Below are positions 37,091 through 46,400 of a stretch of DNA of 50,472 nt, piece after piece (position 1 is the stretch's first letter; every line of letters begins with the position of its first letter). The DNA lies in contig JAQTOX010000003.1 of assembly GCA_028713055.1 (NCBI GenBank), positions 1 to 50,472 of the forward strand. Direction: 5' to 3'. The notes under the pieces are model-generated. The model did no database searches. It was not told the origin of the DNA and was given only the letters and a program-made list of their open reading frames with translations. This DNA is from Methylococcales bacterium (GTDB taxonomy: Bacteria; Pseudomonadota; Gammaproteobacteria; Methylococcales; Methylomonadaceae). The position numbers and the translations under genes are program-made.

Positions 37091-37410
37091 GTTTTCATTG
37101 ACTCTAACATCGGTTTAATGTTGTCGGAATCAACTTTGACAACTTTTGATACATCGATTTTTACTCGTTTATTGGTGTGCAATGCGTTCGCTAATTTCAC
37201 CAATAAATCTAAGTTGTAACGGTGTTCAACTGCACTGGCAACCGTTAATTCGTCATCTGTTTCAACCATTGAAAGTAAATGCCCACAACGTCCGCAATAC
37301 AGCGCATCACCTGCACACACAAAACCACATCGACAACGTTGATGTTCTAGCGATTGCCCACAGGTACTACAAAAAACATAACCGACGGGATTTGGGTGTT
37401 GACAGGTCAT
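37087..37410 (-). CDS. Double zinc-ribbon protein coupled to the secretion ATPase
   Basis: 107 aa from ATG 37410. The first half has three or four Cys pairs (FCSTCG; RCRCG; YCGRCG), forming two zinc ribbons. The second half (VASAVEHRYNLDLLVKLANALHTNKRVKIDVSKVVKVDSDNIKPMLESM) looks helical. The family is not named. The 4-base overlap with the ATPase gene suggests an accessory or regulatory subunit. Confidence 0.75.
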   Translation of the reverse strand: MTCQHPNPVGYVFCSTCGQSLEHQRCRCGFVCAGDALYCGRCGHLLSMVETDDELTVASAVEHRYNLDLLVKLANALHTNKRVKIDVSKVVKVDSDNIKPMLESMKT

Positions 37411-37445
37411 AAGCAATTTACGTTTATTGTGAAATTTAATTTTGC

Positions 37446-37937
37446 CTATGTATCGTCATGAATCGCCAATTCATGATAACCCGCTCGATAATAAAGTAAC
37501 GGTTCACCATCACGTGATTCACACGCTTGGACTTCTCCGATTAAAATCCAATGCGAACCGGCTTGGACTTTTTCAATCAATTTGCAATCCAACGACATTA
37601 AACTCTCGCTTAATAAAGGCGAACCAGTTACGGCGGTATGCCACGGATTATTTGTAAAACGTTCTTCGTAACTACAACCACCTGCAAATTGGCTGGACGC
37701 ATTTTGTTGCGTGGCGGCTAACACATTCACGGCAAAACATTGGCTCGCATCAATGCCTGCGATGGTATCCGCAGTACCATTAACGCAGCACAAAATGAGA
37801 GCTGGATCTGCTGATACACTTGAAAATGCGGATACTGTCATACCTTGCAAACCGTGTTGTTCTGAATGTGTCGTGACGATAGTGACACCGCTCGCCCAAG
37901 ACTGTAAGGCTTGTTTAAATTCTGTTGCACTGATCAT
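37446..37937 (-). CDS. Flavin reductase-like FMN-binding protein
   Basis: 163 aa from ATG 37937, which has AAGGAAT at good distance. The split-barrel FMN-binding fold shows ALQSWASGVTIVTT, GMTVSAFSSVSADPALILCCVNG, FAVNVLAATQQNASSQFAG and DCKLIEKVQAGSHWILIGEVQ, typical of HpaC/NtaB-type reductases that supply reduced flavin to a partner oxygenase. No partner is adjacent, so the substrate is unknown. Confidence 0.9.
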   Translation of the reverse strand: MISATEFKQALQSWASGVTIVTTHSEQHGLQGMTVSAFSSVSADPALILCCVNGTADTIAGIDASQCFAVNVLAATQQNASSQFAGGCSYEERFTNNPWHTAVTGSPLLSESLMSLDCKLIEKVQAGSHWILIGEVQACESRDGEPLLYYRAGYHELAIHDDT

Positions 37938-38033
37938 ATTCAATTCCTTGATGATAAATTGGATTAAGCTGCGCGTGTATTATAGCATTGCGGATTTAGT
38001 GAACTGGCAGACTTTTCCAAAAGGAGGTAAACC

Positions 38034-39122
38034 ATGAATGCACCACTTTATCGTAATTATTATCGCCAACGTACGGCGAATCAGTGGCGAAAAATTCCCG
38101 CTGAACACGGTGATCCAAGTGCGATACGTCCATTTTTAGCGGGCAATTGGAAAATGAATTTAATTCCACGTGCAGGTGTTGCATTGGCAGCACGTATTTT
38201 TGATTTGTGCCGCGATATTAAAGATGTGGATATGGGCTTTGCGCCGCCATTTACGGGCTTATCTACTTTAGCAGATTACATCGAGCCGGATTTTTTACGA
38301 CGTGAATATGGTATCGGACGAAATGTTTTTTTGTTGGCACAAGATACGTTTTTTGAATCAAAAGGCGCGTTTACGGGCGAAATTTCTGCCGATATGTTGG
38401 CAGCAATTGGCGTAGATCGTGTAATTATTGGGCATTCTGATCGGCGGGCAAATCTAGGCAAATACTTTGGTTTTAGTTCGAGTGTGGCGCGACGTTTGTC
38501 GAAAGATTTTTTAACGCATACGCTCAAACAATTAAAAGCACGTGAAACGCCCAACCCACAAGTGCTGGCAACGATTGAACACTTGCTTACCGAAAAAAAT
38601 AGTGATGTGTTGGCAGGGTTAGCAACGTTTTTAGAAGCCGAATTAAATGAACGAGCAGGCGAAAGTGATGACGCGATTCAACGAAAAGTCCAAGCGGCAT
38701 TAGCCAATGGCTTGCAGGTTATTTTTTGCTGTGGCGAAAATCGAGAGGCTCGACGCGCTCACGAAACTTTCAATTTATTGGAGCGACAAATTCGCATGGG
38801 ATTAGACGGCGTAGCACGACACGCCATGTCAGAAGTTATTATTGCCTACGAACCGATTTGGGCAATCGGCGAAGGCGCACAACCTGCCCCGTTAGAACAA
38901 ATCGCCGAAGTTCACGATTTTATTCGCAACTTATTGATGGATTTATACGGTGAACAAATCGCGGCACGTGTCCGTATCTTGTACGGCGGCAATGTTAAGC
39001 CTGATAATATCGCGGCAATGATGCAATTGGCAGGCGTAGACGGCGCATTAGTGGGTGGTGCAAGTTTGAATGCCGCCGATTTTGCAAAAATCATTCGTTT
39101 TGGTTTACCGGATGCGGTTTAA
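38034..39122 (+). CDS. tpiA: Triosephosphate isomerase with an internal extension
   Basis: 362 aa against about 250 for the family. It interconverts dihydroxyacetone phosphate and glyceraldehyde-3-phosphate. All catalytic parts are intact: Lys40 in AGNWKMN, His134 in IIGHSDRR, Glu273 in AYEPIWAIG, and the phosphate loop YGGNVKP plus GALVGGASL. Two additions are seen: an N-terminal tail of about 33 residues, and an insertion of about 65 residues (roughly 143-207, helical, VARRLSKDFLTHTLKQLKARETPN...) right after the catalytic His, before VQAALANGLQVIFCCGE. AAAGGAGG precedes the ATG. Probably functional. Confidence 0.9.
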   Translation: MNAPLYRNYYRQRTANQWRKIPAEHGDPSAIRPFLAGNWKMNLIPRAGVALAARIFDLCRDIKDVDMGFAPPFTGLSTLADYIEPDFLRREYGIGRNVFLLAQDTFFESKGAFTGEISADMLAAIGVDRVIIGHSDRRANLGKYFGFSSSVARRLSKDFLTHTLKQLKARETPNPQVLATIEHLLTEKNSDVLAGLATFLEAELNERAGESDDAIQRKVQAALANGLQVIFCCGENREARRAHETFNLLERQIRMGLDGVARHAMSEVIIAYEPIWAIGEGAQPAPLEQIAEVHDFIRNLLMDLYGEQIAARVRILYGGNVKPDNIAAMMQLAGVDGALVGGASLNAADFAKIIRFGLPDAV

Positions 39123-39151
39123 ACACAATCTCTAAATTTAGGACAAACAAC

Positions 39152-39781
39152 ATGGCACAGAATAGAAGTATTCACACTGAAGAAAGACGACATTTTTTTC
39201 GAATTCACGATTCAGTAAATTTGTCGTATCGTTTAATCAATGAACAACAAACCCAAAAGCCCATTCAAAGTAGCGCGAGTTTACTCGACAATTGTTCTTT
39301 AACCTCGGCGTTAGAATTGATTGCCGAGGAATCTGCCGCCATTCATGATAAATTGGAAAGAATTCATTCCGATTTTGCCGATTATTTAAAATTGCTCGAT
39401 ATTAAAATCAATTTAATTGCACAAGCCGTTATTGGTTTAAGCGGACACGAAGTGACTGAAAATCAGGCACGTAATGCCAATCTTAGCGTTTCAGGCTTGG
39501 GTTTTGACAGTAATGAAAACCTGAAAGTTGGACAATTTTTAGAAATTAAAATGTTGCTAGTCCACAGTACCATCGTGATTACGACCTATGCAAAAGTGAT
39601 TCATTGTTTTAAACACGTTCATGCACACGATGAGTCTTACGATTATTTCGTCGGCGTGAGTTTTGTAAATATGAAAGAATCGGATTGTGACCTGTTAAGT
39701 AAACACGTTGCAAAGAAACAATTGCAGCAAATTCGTCAACAAAAAGAAAAACAACATCATGCTGAACAACAGCAAAATTAA
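39152..39781 (+). CDS. PilZ-domain protein, split by a helical insertion
   Basis: 209 aa. The c-di-GMP-binding elements are RRHFFR (residues 12-17) and NLSVSG (110-115). Between them lie about 90 residues, mostly helical (SALELIAEESAAIHDKLERIHSDFADYLKLLDIKINLIAQAV), where ordinary PilZ domains have about 25. The rest of the barrel follows (FLEIKMLLVHSTIVITTYAKVIHCF...YFVGVSFVNM), with a Gln/Lys-rich tail. It likely senses c-di-GMP for motility or attachment. Its end overlaps the birA start by 23 bases. Confidence 0.85.
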   Translation: MAQNRSIHTEERRHFFRIHDSVNLSYRLINEQQTQKPIQSSASLLDNCSLTSALELIAEESAAIHDKLERIHSDFADYLKLLDIKINLIAQAVIGLSGHEVTENQARNANLSVSGLGFDSNENLKVGQFLEIKMLLVHSTIVITTYAKVIHCFKHVHAHDESYDYFVGVSFVNMKESDCDLLSKHVAKKQLQQIRQQKEKQHHAEQQQN

Positions 39782-40544
39782 CACTCATCTAACCGAAGAC
39801 GCGCGGCGCATTTGTTTCGAATTAGAAATTTTTCCAAGTATCGATTCCACTAACAACTATTTAATGGCACGCGCTCAAACTAATGCGCCTTCGGGTAGCG
39901 TTTGTTTTGCAGAAGAACAAACGGCAGGAAAAGGTCGTCGTGGTCGACAATGGATTTCACCACAAGGGCAAAATATCTACGGTTCATTTTTGTGGCGATT
40001 TAATGGCGTAGCAGGTTTAGGCGGTTTAAGTTTAGCTATCGGTGTGGGTGTGATTCGGGTCTTGCGGCAAAATGGCATTGCGAATGTTGGCTTAAAATGG
40101 CCTAACGATATTTATAGCAATGGCAAAAAGTTGGGCGGGATTCTCATCGAAGTCACTTCACACACCGATGGCAGTGCGAGTGCAGTCATTGGTTTAGGTT
40201 TAAATGTCAATTTGCCACCTAATATCGAAAGCATTACGCAAGCCTATACAGATTTACACGAAGTCACGCCAAATGTAGTGTTAGAACGTAATTTAGTAAT
40301 CGCGCAATTGTTGAATGAATTATTGCCCATCGCGGCAACGTTTGAAGAATGCGAATTAGCCGCTTATTTGGATGAATGGCGCGATTACGATTGTTTATTC
40401 GGTAAGCAAGTGAATTTATTTGTCGGCTCACAGCAAATTGACGGATGTGTGCAAGGCATCGACGAAAATGGTTTATTAAAATTGCAACGCGCCGATGGTT
40501 CAATTCAAACGTTTACATCGGGCGAAGTGAGTTTTAGCGCGTGA
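39759..40544 (+). CDS. birA: Biotin-[acetyl-CoA-carboxylase] ligase
   Basis: 261 aa from ATG 39759; an upstream in-frame start at 39708 adds a basic stretch and is less likely. It attaches biotin to the AccB carrier protein. Motifs: IDSTNNYLMARA, EEQTAGKGRRGRQWISPQG (biotinyl-AMP binding), LKWPNDIYSNGKKLGGILIE and GLGLNVN. The N-terminal DNA-binding domain of bifunctional BirA is missing, so it should not repress biotin genes. The coaX GTG overlaps its stop (GTGA). Confidence 0.95.
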   Translation: MLNNSKINTHLTEDARRICFELEIFPSIDSTNNYLMARAQTNAPSGSVCFAEEQTAGKGRRGRQWISPQGQNIYGSFLWRFNGVAGLGGLSLAIGVGVIRVLRQNGIANVGLKWPNDIYSNGKKLGGILIEVTSHTDGSASAVIGLGLNVNLPPNIESITQAYTDLHEVTPNVVLERNLVIAQLLNELLPIAATFEECELAAYLDEWRDYDCLFGKQVNLFVGSQQIDGCVQGIDENGLLKLQRADGSIQTFTSGEVSFSA

Positions 40545-41257
40545 ATTTACTGCTGGATTTAGGTAATAGCCGTTTGAAATGGGCGTGTGCTGAAAATGGT
40601 CAGTTACAACTTGGACAAACGTTGTTACATCATGAGATTACGCCACAAACGTTACGCGCCTTGTGGCAAGATTTTCGACCTAAAAAAATCGCCATTTCAT
40701 GTGTTGGTAAAGCTGAATTGTTAAATGTGATTACAACAATAACGAGAGAATTGTGGAATGATATTTCAGTTCATATTGCCACGACTCAAGTTTGTGCTTT
40801 TGGTGTCACAAATGGTTATTCGCAACCCGAAAAATTAGGCGTAGATCGCTGGTTGGCGTTGATTGCGGTACGACAAAAAACTACTGTTCCAGTTTGTATT
40901 GTCGATTGTGGTACGGCAATAACGGTAGATGTTTTGGATGCAGACGGGAATCATCAAGGTGGGTTGATTTGTGCGGGGCTGATGTTAATGAAAACCGCCC
41001 TCGCCTTCAATACAGCAGATTTACCTTTGGCGAATTCACCACATCACGTCGGACTGGCAATTGAAACTGAAGCGGCAATTTATAATGGGACGTTATTTGC
41101 CGCGTGTGGATTGATTGAACGAGTAATGTCCGAATTACCCGCAAATACTGCGTTATTTCTGACCGGCGGCGATGCGCCCATTATTGCCGCACACACATGC
41201 AAATCGCTCACCCTTGAAACAAATTTAGTGTTGCAAGGGCTGGCAATTACTCTGTGA
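40541..41257 (+). CDS. coaX: Type III pantothenate kinase
   Basis: 238 aa from GTG. It phosphorylates pantothenate in the first step of coenzyme A synthesis. The ASKHA-fold motifs are LLDLGNSRLKWA, LGVDRWLALIA, VDCGTAITVDV, GGLICAGLMLM and FLTGGDAP. The birA-coaX pairing is common in gammaproteobacteria. Confidence 0.96.
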   Translation: MNLLLDLGNSRLKWACAENGQLQLGQTLLHHEITPQTLRALWQDFRPKKIAISCVGKAELLNVITTITRELWNDISVHIATTQVCAFGVTNGYSQPEKLGVDRWLALIAVRQKTTVPVCIVDCGTAITVDVLDADGNHQGGLICAGLMLMKTALAFNTADLPLANSPHHVGLAIETEAAIYNGTLFAACGLIERVMSELPANTALFLTGGDAPIIAAHTCKSLTLETNLVLQGLAITL

Positions 41258-41260
41258 TAA

Positions 41261-43138
41261 TTATTGCGCTGGTGTTGTCGTTGGCATGTGAATTTTAATG
41301 TCGGCTTTTGTTTCCAGCGTATTGATTAGCGCGTTAAATTCGCTATCACCAATCGCCTTGGCAATGTTTTTCTTCGCCATATCAATTCGTTTTTTATCGT
41401 CTTCACTCATCGCGCCATCCTGAACTTTGGTCAAACTCACCACAACTTGCTCATGCGACGGTAACGCTACCGTGAAAATGGTGGGTTTATCCGCGACGGG
41501 TTTTGCAGCTTTGAAAATTGCCTCGTTTAACATGACGTTAAAATCTTTTTTCATCCGTGTTAAACCAGTCGCTTTTTGCACAGGCAATTTGTAATCAACT
41601 GCTACTTTCGCTAACGTTTCACCAGCGAATAATTTCGTTTTCATCGCTTTCGCAGTTTCAATCACTTTTTGTTGGGCTTGTTCAGCTTGCACCGCTTTAA
41701 TTACATCCGTTTTCACTTGGGCTAACGGTTTATTTTCAGCCGCTTTGTGTTCCAACAAGCGTAAAACAACTAAATGATCAGAACCCACTTCAATCGGTGT
41801 GCTATTTGTACCATGCAACACGTCGTCGCTGAACGCGATGTCACGCACTTTTTCATCTGCTGCAATTCCATCACCTTGCGTTTTGGTGAACAAACCTGTT
41901 TTTTTAATCGTTAAATTAAGCTGAGTTGCCGCTGCTTGTAAATTGTCCGAATTTTGATAACTAATTTCGGTTAATGATTCGCCTTGTTGATAAAACAAAT
42001 TTTCGGCTTGCGCTTTTTGATAAGCCTTCGTGACTTCGACTTTAACGCTGTCAAAAGGCTTAATTTTAGCGGGCGTTAATTCCGTGACTTTGATGAGATG
42101 GTAGCCAAACGCTGATTTTACGGGTTCAGAAACTTCGCCTTGTTTTAACGCAAGCGCGGCAGTATCGAAATCTTTATCCATTACACCTGCGTTGAACAAC
42201 CCTAAATCGCCACCCATTTTGCCAGTCAATTTATCATCTGATAATTCTGCGGCAACTACAGCAAAGTCTTTACCTGTTAAGGAGGTTTTTGCTTGTTTGG
42301 CTTTTTCTAAAGCAGTTTTTTCGTCTTGTTTATCGTTGATTTCAAAAAGGATGTGGCTAATTTTTCGACGTTCTGGCGTGCTATATTGCGCTTGTTGTTC
42401 GTCGTAAAAGGCTTTAACTTTTTCGTCCGTGACTTCAATCGTTTTCGCCAAATCTTCTAATGTCAGTTCAATGTATTCCACTGACATTTGTTCAGGCAAC
42501 TGATATTGAGATTGGTGAGCTTGATAATAGGTGTTAATTGCAGCTTCAGTTGGTGTTTCAGTTATTGAAGCAACTGGCACAGTGACAAATTCAACATCTC
42601 GTTGTTGATTTTGAATTTTGAAAACGCGCTCTAAATCGTAAAGTGTAACGAAGCTACTATTTAAAATACTTTGTTGAAATTGTTCCATGACCAACGCATT
42701 TTTGATTTGTGCAACAAATTCACTAGAAGACATACGTTGTGACGAAAGAAGCTGTTTATATTTGGTTTCATCAAATTTGTTGTCAGTTTGAAAATAAGGC
42801 AAGGCGTGAACAAAATCACGAATTGCCTCATCAGGAATCATTAAGCCTTTTTGATGGACATACTGTAAAAGCACTTCGTCTTTGATGAGTTTGCTAAGGG
42901 CTTGCGATTTAATTGATGCTTCATCCGCTGCAAGTCCACCTAAACTTTGTTGATATTTTTCATAGGCTTTGTTGACATCGCGTTGATAAAAATCCTTTTT
43001 GCCAACAGATGCTACAGAAGTTTCCTGACCGTCGTTAATGTAATTGTTAATTCCCCACAAAACAAATGGCACGCAGATAACAGTAAGAATCACACCTGCA
43101 AACGCCCCTTGGGATTTTTCTCTAATTTTTGTCAGCAT
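41261..43138 (-). CDS. ppiD: Periplasmic folding factor / peptidyl-prolyl isomerase PpiD
   Basis: 625 aa. An N-terminal cytoplasmic tail (MLTKIREKSQG) and one membrane helix (AFAGVILTVICVPFVLWGI) precede a SurA-like chaperone domain. A parvulin domain sits at about 250-365 (RRKISHILFEI; ELSDDKLTGKMGGDLGLFNAGVMDKDFDTAALAL; SAFGYHLIKVTEL). It is anchored in the inner membrane and helps outer-membrane and periplasmic protein folding. It follows hupB and the two tRNA genes, the order expected in gammaproteobacteria. Confidence 0.95.
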   Translation of the reverse strand: MLTKIREKSQGAFAGVILTVICVPFVLWGINNYINDGQETSVASVGKKDFYQRDVNKAYEKYQQSLGGLAADEASIKSQALSKLIKDEVLLQYVHQKGLMIPDEAIRDFVHALPYFQTDNKFDETKYKQLLSSQRMSSSEFVAQIKNALVMEQFQQSILNSSFVTLYDLERVFKIQNQQRDVEFVTVPVASITETPTEAAINTYYQAHQSQYQLPEQMSVEYIELTLEDLAKTIEVTDEKVKAFYDEQQAQYSTPERRKISHILFEINDKQDEKTALEKAKQAKTSLTGKDFAVVAAELSDDKLTGKMGGDLGLFNAGVMDKDFDTAALALKQGEVSEPVKSAFGYHLIKVTELTPAKIKPFDSVKVEVTKAYQKAQAENLFYQQGESLTEISYQNSDNLQAAATQLNLTIKKTGLFTKTQGDGIAADEKVRDIAFSDDVLHGTNSTPIEVGSDHLVVLRLLEHKAAENKPLAQVKTDVIKAVQAEQAQQKVIETAKAMKTKLFAGETLAKVAVDYKLPVQKATGLTRMKKDFNVMLNEAIFKAAKPVADKPTIFTVALPSHEQVVVSLTKVQDGAMSEDDKKRIDMAKKNIAKAIGDSEFNALINTLETKADIKIHMPTTTPAQ

Positions 43139-43175
43139 AAATAACTACCACCTCAAGAAATCATTATAAGTAAGC

Positions 43176-43211
43176 AAAAAAAAACCCCGAACCAAAAGGT
43201 TCGGGGTTTTT
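43176..43211 (-). terminator. Terminator downstream of the tRNA genes
   Basis: Stem ACCCCGAACC / GGTTCGGGGT with an AAAA loop. On the minus strand it ends in a run of nine T, so it terminates the hupB/tRNA transcript before ppiD; A/T flanks allow activity in both directions. Confidence 0.92.
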
Positions 43212-43217
43212 AGATAT

Positions 43218-43294
43218 TGGCGGAGCGGACGGGACTCGAACCCGCGACCACCGGCGTGACAGGCCGGTATTCTAACCAACTGAACTACCGCTCC
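43218..43294 (-). tRNA. tRNA-Asp (anticodon GTC)
   Basis: 77 bases including encoded CCA. Acceptor GGAGCGG/CCGCTCC, anticodon loop CTGTCAC (GTC), T-arm GGTTCGAGTCC. It is followed by a terminator and preceded by tRNA-Val. Confidence 0.95.
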
Positions 43295-43301
43295 AAAGTC
43301 A

Positions 43302-43377
43302 TGGTGGGTGCTGAGGGGTTCGAACCCCCGACCCTCGCCTTGTAAGGGCGATGCTCTACCAGCTGAGCTAAGCACCC
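43302..43377 (-). tRNA. tRNA-Val (anticodon TAC)
   Basis: 76 bases including encoded CCA. Acceptor GGGTGCT/AGCACCC, D-arm AGCTCAGCTGGTAGAGC, anticodon loop CTTACAA (TAC), T-arm GGGGGTTCGAACCCC. It is 7 bases from tRNA-Asp and 12 bases after the hupB stop. Confidence 0.95.
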
Positions 43378-43389
43378 GACTTGATTTGG

Positions 43390-43662
43390 TTAGTTTACAG
43401 CATCTTTTAAAGATTTACCAGCTTTAAATGTAGGAGTTTTTGCAGCTTTAATAATAATTTCCTCACCAGACTGCGGATTACGCCCTTTGCGCTCTGCTCT
43501 TTCCTTTACAGAATAGGTACCAAAGCCAACTAAAGCGACGGTATCTCCTGCACTCAATGCTTTAGTTACTGCCGCAATAAAGCCATCCAACGCACGCCCC
43601 GCGTCTACTTTAGTTAAATTAGCAGATTCTGCTATTGCACTGATCAATTCCGATTTATTCAT
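43390..43662 (-). CDS. hupB: DNA-binding protein HU
   Basis: 90 aa, exact family length. [28 protein letters not shown] is the dimer body; the DNA-bending arm is [33 protein letters not shown] with the conserved intercalating-proline region RNP. A nucleoid protein with general DNA-compaction and origin/recombination roles. It lies 167 bases downstream of lon, followed by the tRNA genes. Confidence 0.97.
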   Translation of the reverse strand: MNKSELISAIAESANLTKVDAGRALDGFIAAVTKALSAGDTVALVGFGTYSVKERAERKGRNPQSGEEIIIKAAKTPTFKAGKSLKDAVN

Positions 43663-43829
43663 TATTTTCCCCTAAAGAAATTATTTTAAGATTTATGGTC
43701 TAACAAAATGCTATTCACTCGTTCCACAGCACGGTAAGCCAAGAAACGCCGTATTTATATCAATGCCCTTACGGAGTGTCAAGCAATAAAACCGTTACAG
43801 ACTTTGATTTCTGTGGCTTGCACGCCTTT

Positions 43830-46247
43830 TTAATGTGCAGTGACTCGTACACGACTTTTTTTATTTGGTTCTATTTTATGATTCTCGGGTAAATCAATTG
43901 AAATAGGCTCACGCGGAACTGGTTGATATTGCAACGCAATGGTCAAAACCTCATCAATCCAACGCACGGGAACAATTGTGAGATTCTGTTTAATGTTGTC
44001 CGGAATCTCAACTAAATCTTTTTCGTTTTCTTTCGGAATAATCACCGTAGTAATACCCCCACGATGCGCCGCGAGTAGCTTCTCTTTTAAACCACCAATT
44101 GGCAACACTTCACCGCGCAATGTGATTTCACCCGTCATAGCTACATTCGCTCGTACCGGAATTTTAGTTAGTGCAGAAATAATCGCTGTACACATGCCAA
44201 TACCCGCACTCGGTCCATCTTTTGGAGTTGCACCTTCGGGAACATGAATGTGAATATCACGAGTTTGGAACACTTCATCCGCAATACCCAACGTTTCTGC
44301 TCGACTACGTACGACCGTCATCGCCGCTGCAATTGACTCTTTCATAACATCGCCCAACGTACCCGTCGTCGAGGACTTTCCTTTTCCGTTAATCACAGCG
44401 GTTTCAATTGTCAGTAACTCACCACCCACCGATGTCCATGCTAAACCAGTCACGCAGCCAATTTGATCTTTTTCTTCGGCTGACCCGTAGCTGTATCGTT
44501 GTACACCCAAGTAATCATTCAAATTTTTAGTCGTAATTTTGATTTTTGTTTTTCGTGCCTTCAACAATAAATCTTTCACAACTTTGCGACAAATTTTAGA
44601 AATATCACGCTCTAAATTTCGTACCCCTGCTTCACGTGAATAATAACGGATCATATCGCGTACTGCGTCTTCAGAAATATCGATTTCTTTCGACTTCAAC
44701 CCGTTAAGTTTGATTTGTTTTGGCACCAAATAACGTAGCGCAATGTTGATTTTTTCATCTTCGGTATATCCTGCTAAACGAATAACTTCCATTCTATCAA
44801 GCAATGCTGGAGGGATATTCATACTATTGGCAGTCGCCACAAACATCACATCTGACAAATCAAAATCAACATCCAAATAATGATCAACAAACGCGCTATT
44901 TTGTTCGGGATCTAAAACCTCCAACAATGCCGAAGCAGGATCACCGCGCGAATCCGTCGCCATTTTGTCAATTTCATCAAGTAAAAACAGCGGATTTCGT
45001 ACCTTCACTTTGGCAAGATTTTGGATAATTTTTCCGGGCATTGCACCAATATACGTACGACGATGACCTCGAATTTCGGCTTCATCCCTTACACCGCCTA
45101 ATGCCATACGAACATAAGTGCGATTAGTAGCACGGGCAATTGATTCTCCCAGCGATGTTTTACCTACGCCTGGAGGACCAACTAAACATAAAATAGGACC
45201 TTTTAACTTATCAACTCGTTGTTGCACGGCGAGATATTCTAAAATACGCTCTTTAACTTTTTCTAAGCCAAAATGCTCTTCATTTAAAATAGCTTCAGCC
45301 GCTGCCAATTCTTTTTGCACATCCGTTTTTTTCGTCCAAGGCACACTCACTAGCCACTCAATGTAATTCCGCACCACCGTCGCTTCCGCTGACATCGGCG
45401 ACATCATTTTTAATTTTTTTAATTCTTCAAACGCTTTCGTTTTAGCTTCTTCAGGCATTTCGGCATCGTTTATTTTTTTCGTCAACTCATCTGCTTCGGT
45501 TGCCGTCTCATCCATTTCACCTAATTCTTTGTGAATGGCTTTAATTTGTTCATTCAAATAGTATTCGCGCTGATTTTTTTCCATTTGCTGCTTCACGCGC
45601 ACACGGATTCGTTTTTCTGTTTCCAGTAAATCAACCTCTGATTCCATAAATGCCATCAACGATTCTAACCGTTGACCAATATCTAACGTTTCTAAAATTG
45701 CCTGTTTGTCTGACACTTTTAGATTCATGTGTGCCGCCATCGTATCGGCAAGACGGCTAGCATCATCTATTTCAGCAAGGGCGTTTAATACTTCAGGTGG
45801 AATTTTATTATTAAGCTTAACGTAGCTTTCAAAAGAACTCAGTGCTGTGCGCTCTAAAATTTCTTTTTCTTGGTCGGGTGCATCGTAAGTTTCCTCGATG
45901 TCTTCAACACGCGCACAAAGAAAACCGTTATGTTTTTGATAATGTGAAACTAAACAGCGTTGTTCACCTTCCATCAAAACTTTTACCGTGCCATCTGGTA
46001 GTTTTAGCATTTGTAATACATTCGCCAGCGTACCAACTTCGTATAAATCGCTAATTTCAGGTGAATCAACCTCGGCTTCTTTTTGAGCAACCAATAAAAC
46101 CTGATGATTTTCTTTTATGGCGTTGTTGAGCGCATCAATCGATTTGTCGCGTCCCACAAACAAAGGAATCACCATGTTGGGATAAACCACTACATCGCGG
46201 AGGGGTAAAACGGGAATGAGAGCATCATTAGGCGTAATTTCAGTCAT
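43830..46247 (-). CDS. lon: ATP-dependent protease Lon
   Basis: 805 aa. The N-terminal LON substrate-binding domain ([23 protein letters not shown]) is followed by a coiled coil and an AAA+ domain with Walker [12 protein letters not shown] and Walker [10 protein letters not shown]. The proteolytic domain has the catalytic Ser in [11 protein letters not shown] and the Lys about 43 residues on ([16 protein letters not shown]). It degrades misfolded and regulatory proteins in the cytoplasm. It lies downstream of clpX, separated by a terminator, so it has its own promoter in 46248-46337. Confidence 0.97.
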   Translation of the reverse strand: MTEITPNDALIPVLPLRDVVVYPNMVIPLFVGRDKSIDALNNAIKENHQVLLVAQKEAEVDSPEISDLYEVGTLANVLQMLKLPDGTVKVLMEGEQRCLVSHYQKHNGFLCARVEDIEETYDAPDQEKEILERTALSSFESYVKLNNKIPPEVLNALAEIDDASRLADTMAAHMNLKVSDKQAILETLDIGQRLESLMAFMESEVDLLETEKRIRVRVKQQMEKNQREYYLNEQIKAIHKELGEMDETATEADELTKKINDAEMPEEAKTKAFEELKKLKMMSPMSAEATVVRNYIEWLVSVPWTKKTDVQKELAAAEAILNEEHFGLEKVKERILEYLAVQQRVDKLKGPILCLVGPPGVGKTSLGESIARATNRTYVRMALGGVRDEAEIRGHRRTYIGAMPGKIIQNLAKVKVRNPLFLLDEIDKMATDSRGDPASALLEVLDPEQNSAFVDHYLDVDFDLSDVMFVATANSMNIPPALLDRMEVIRLAGYTEDEKINIALRYLVPKQIKLNGLKSKEIDISEDAVRDMIRYYSREAGVRNLERDISKICRKVVKDLLLKARKTKIKITTKNLNDYLGVQRYSYGSAEEKDQIGCVTGLAWTSVGGELLTIETAVINGKGKSSTTGTLGDVMKESIAAAMTVVRSRAETLGIADEVFQTRDIHIHVPEGATPKDGPSAGIGMCTAIISALTKIPVRANVAMTGEITLRGEVLPIGGLKEKLLAAHRGGITTVIIPKENEKDLVEIPDNIKQNLTIVPVRWIDEVLTIALQYQPVPREPISIDLPENHKIEPNKKSRVRVTAH

Positions 46248-46337
46248 AATTTTTCAATGTAAAGAGTTGAGAAGTAAAGATGTTCGGGTTATGGGGGAGT
46301 GCGACAAAAAAACAAGCCGCAACTAAATTTTATCTAT

Positions 46338-46368
46338 AAAAAAAGGGATGCTTTCATTCAAGCATCCC
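46338..46368 (-). terminator. Terminator after the tig-clpP-clpX operon
   Basis: On the minus strand GGGATGCTT-6-base loop-AAGCATCCC is followed by seven T. It lies 33 bases after the clpX stop and before lon. Confidence 0.92.
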
Positions 46369-46400
46369 TGTATTTTTACTACGCAAGTTGAAATGTCGCG

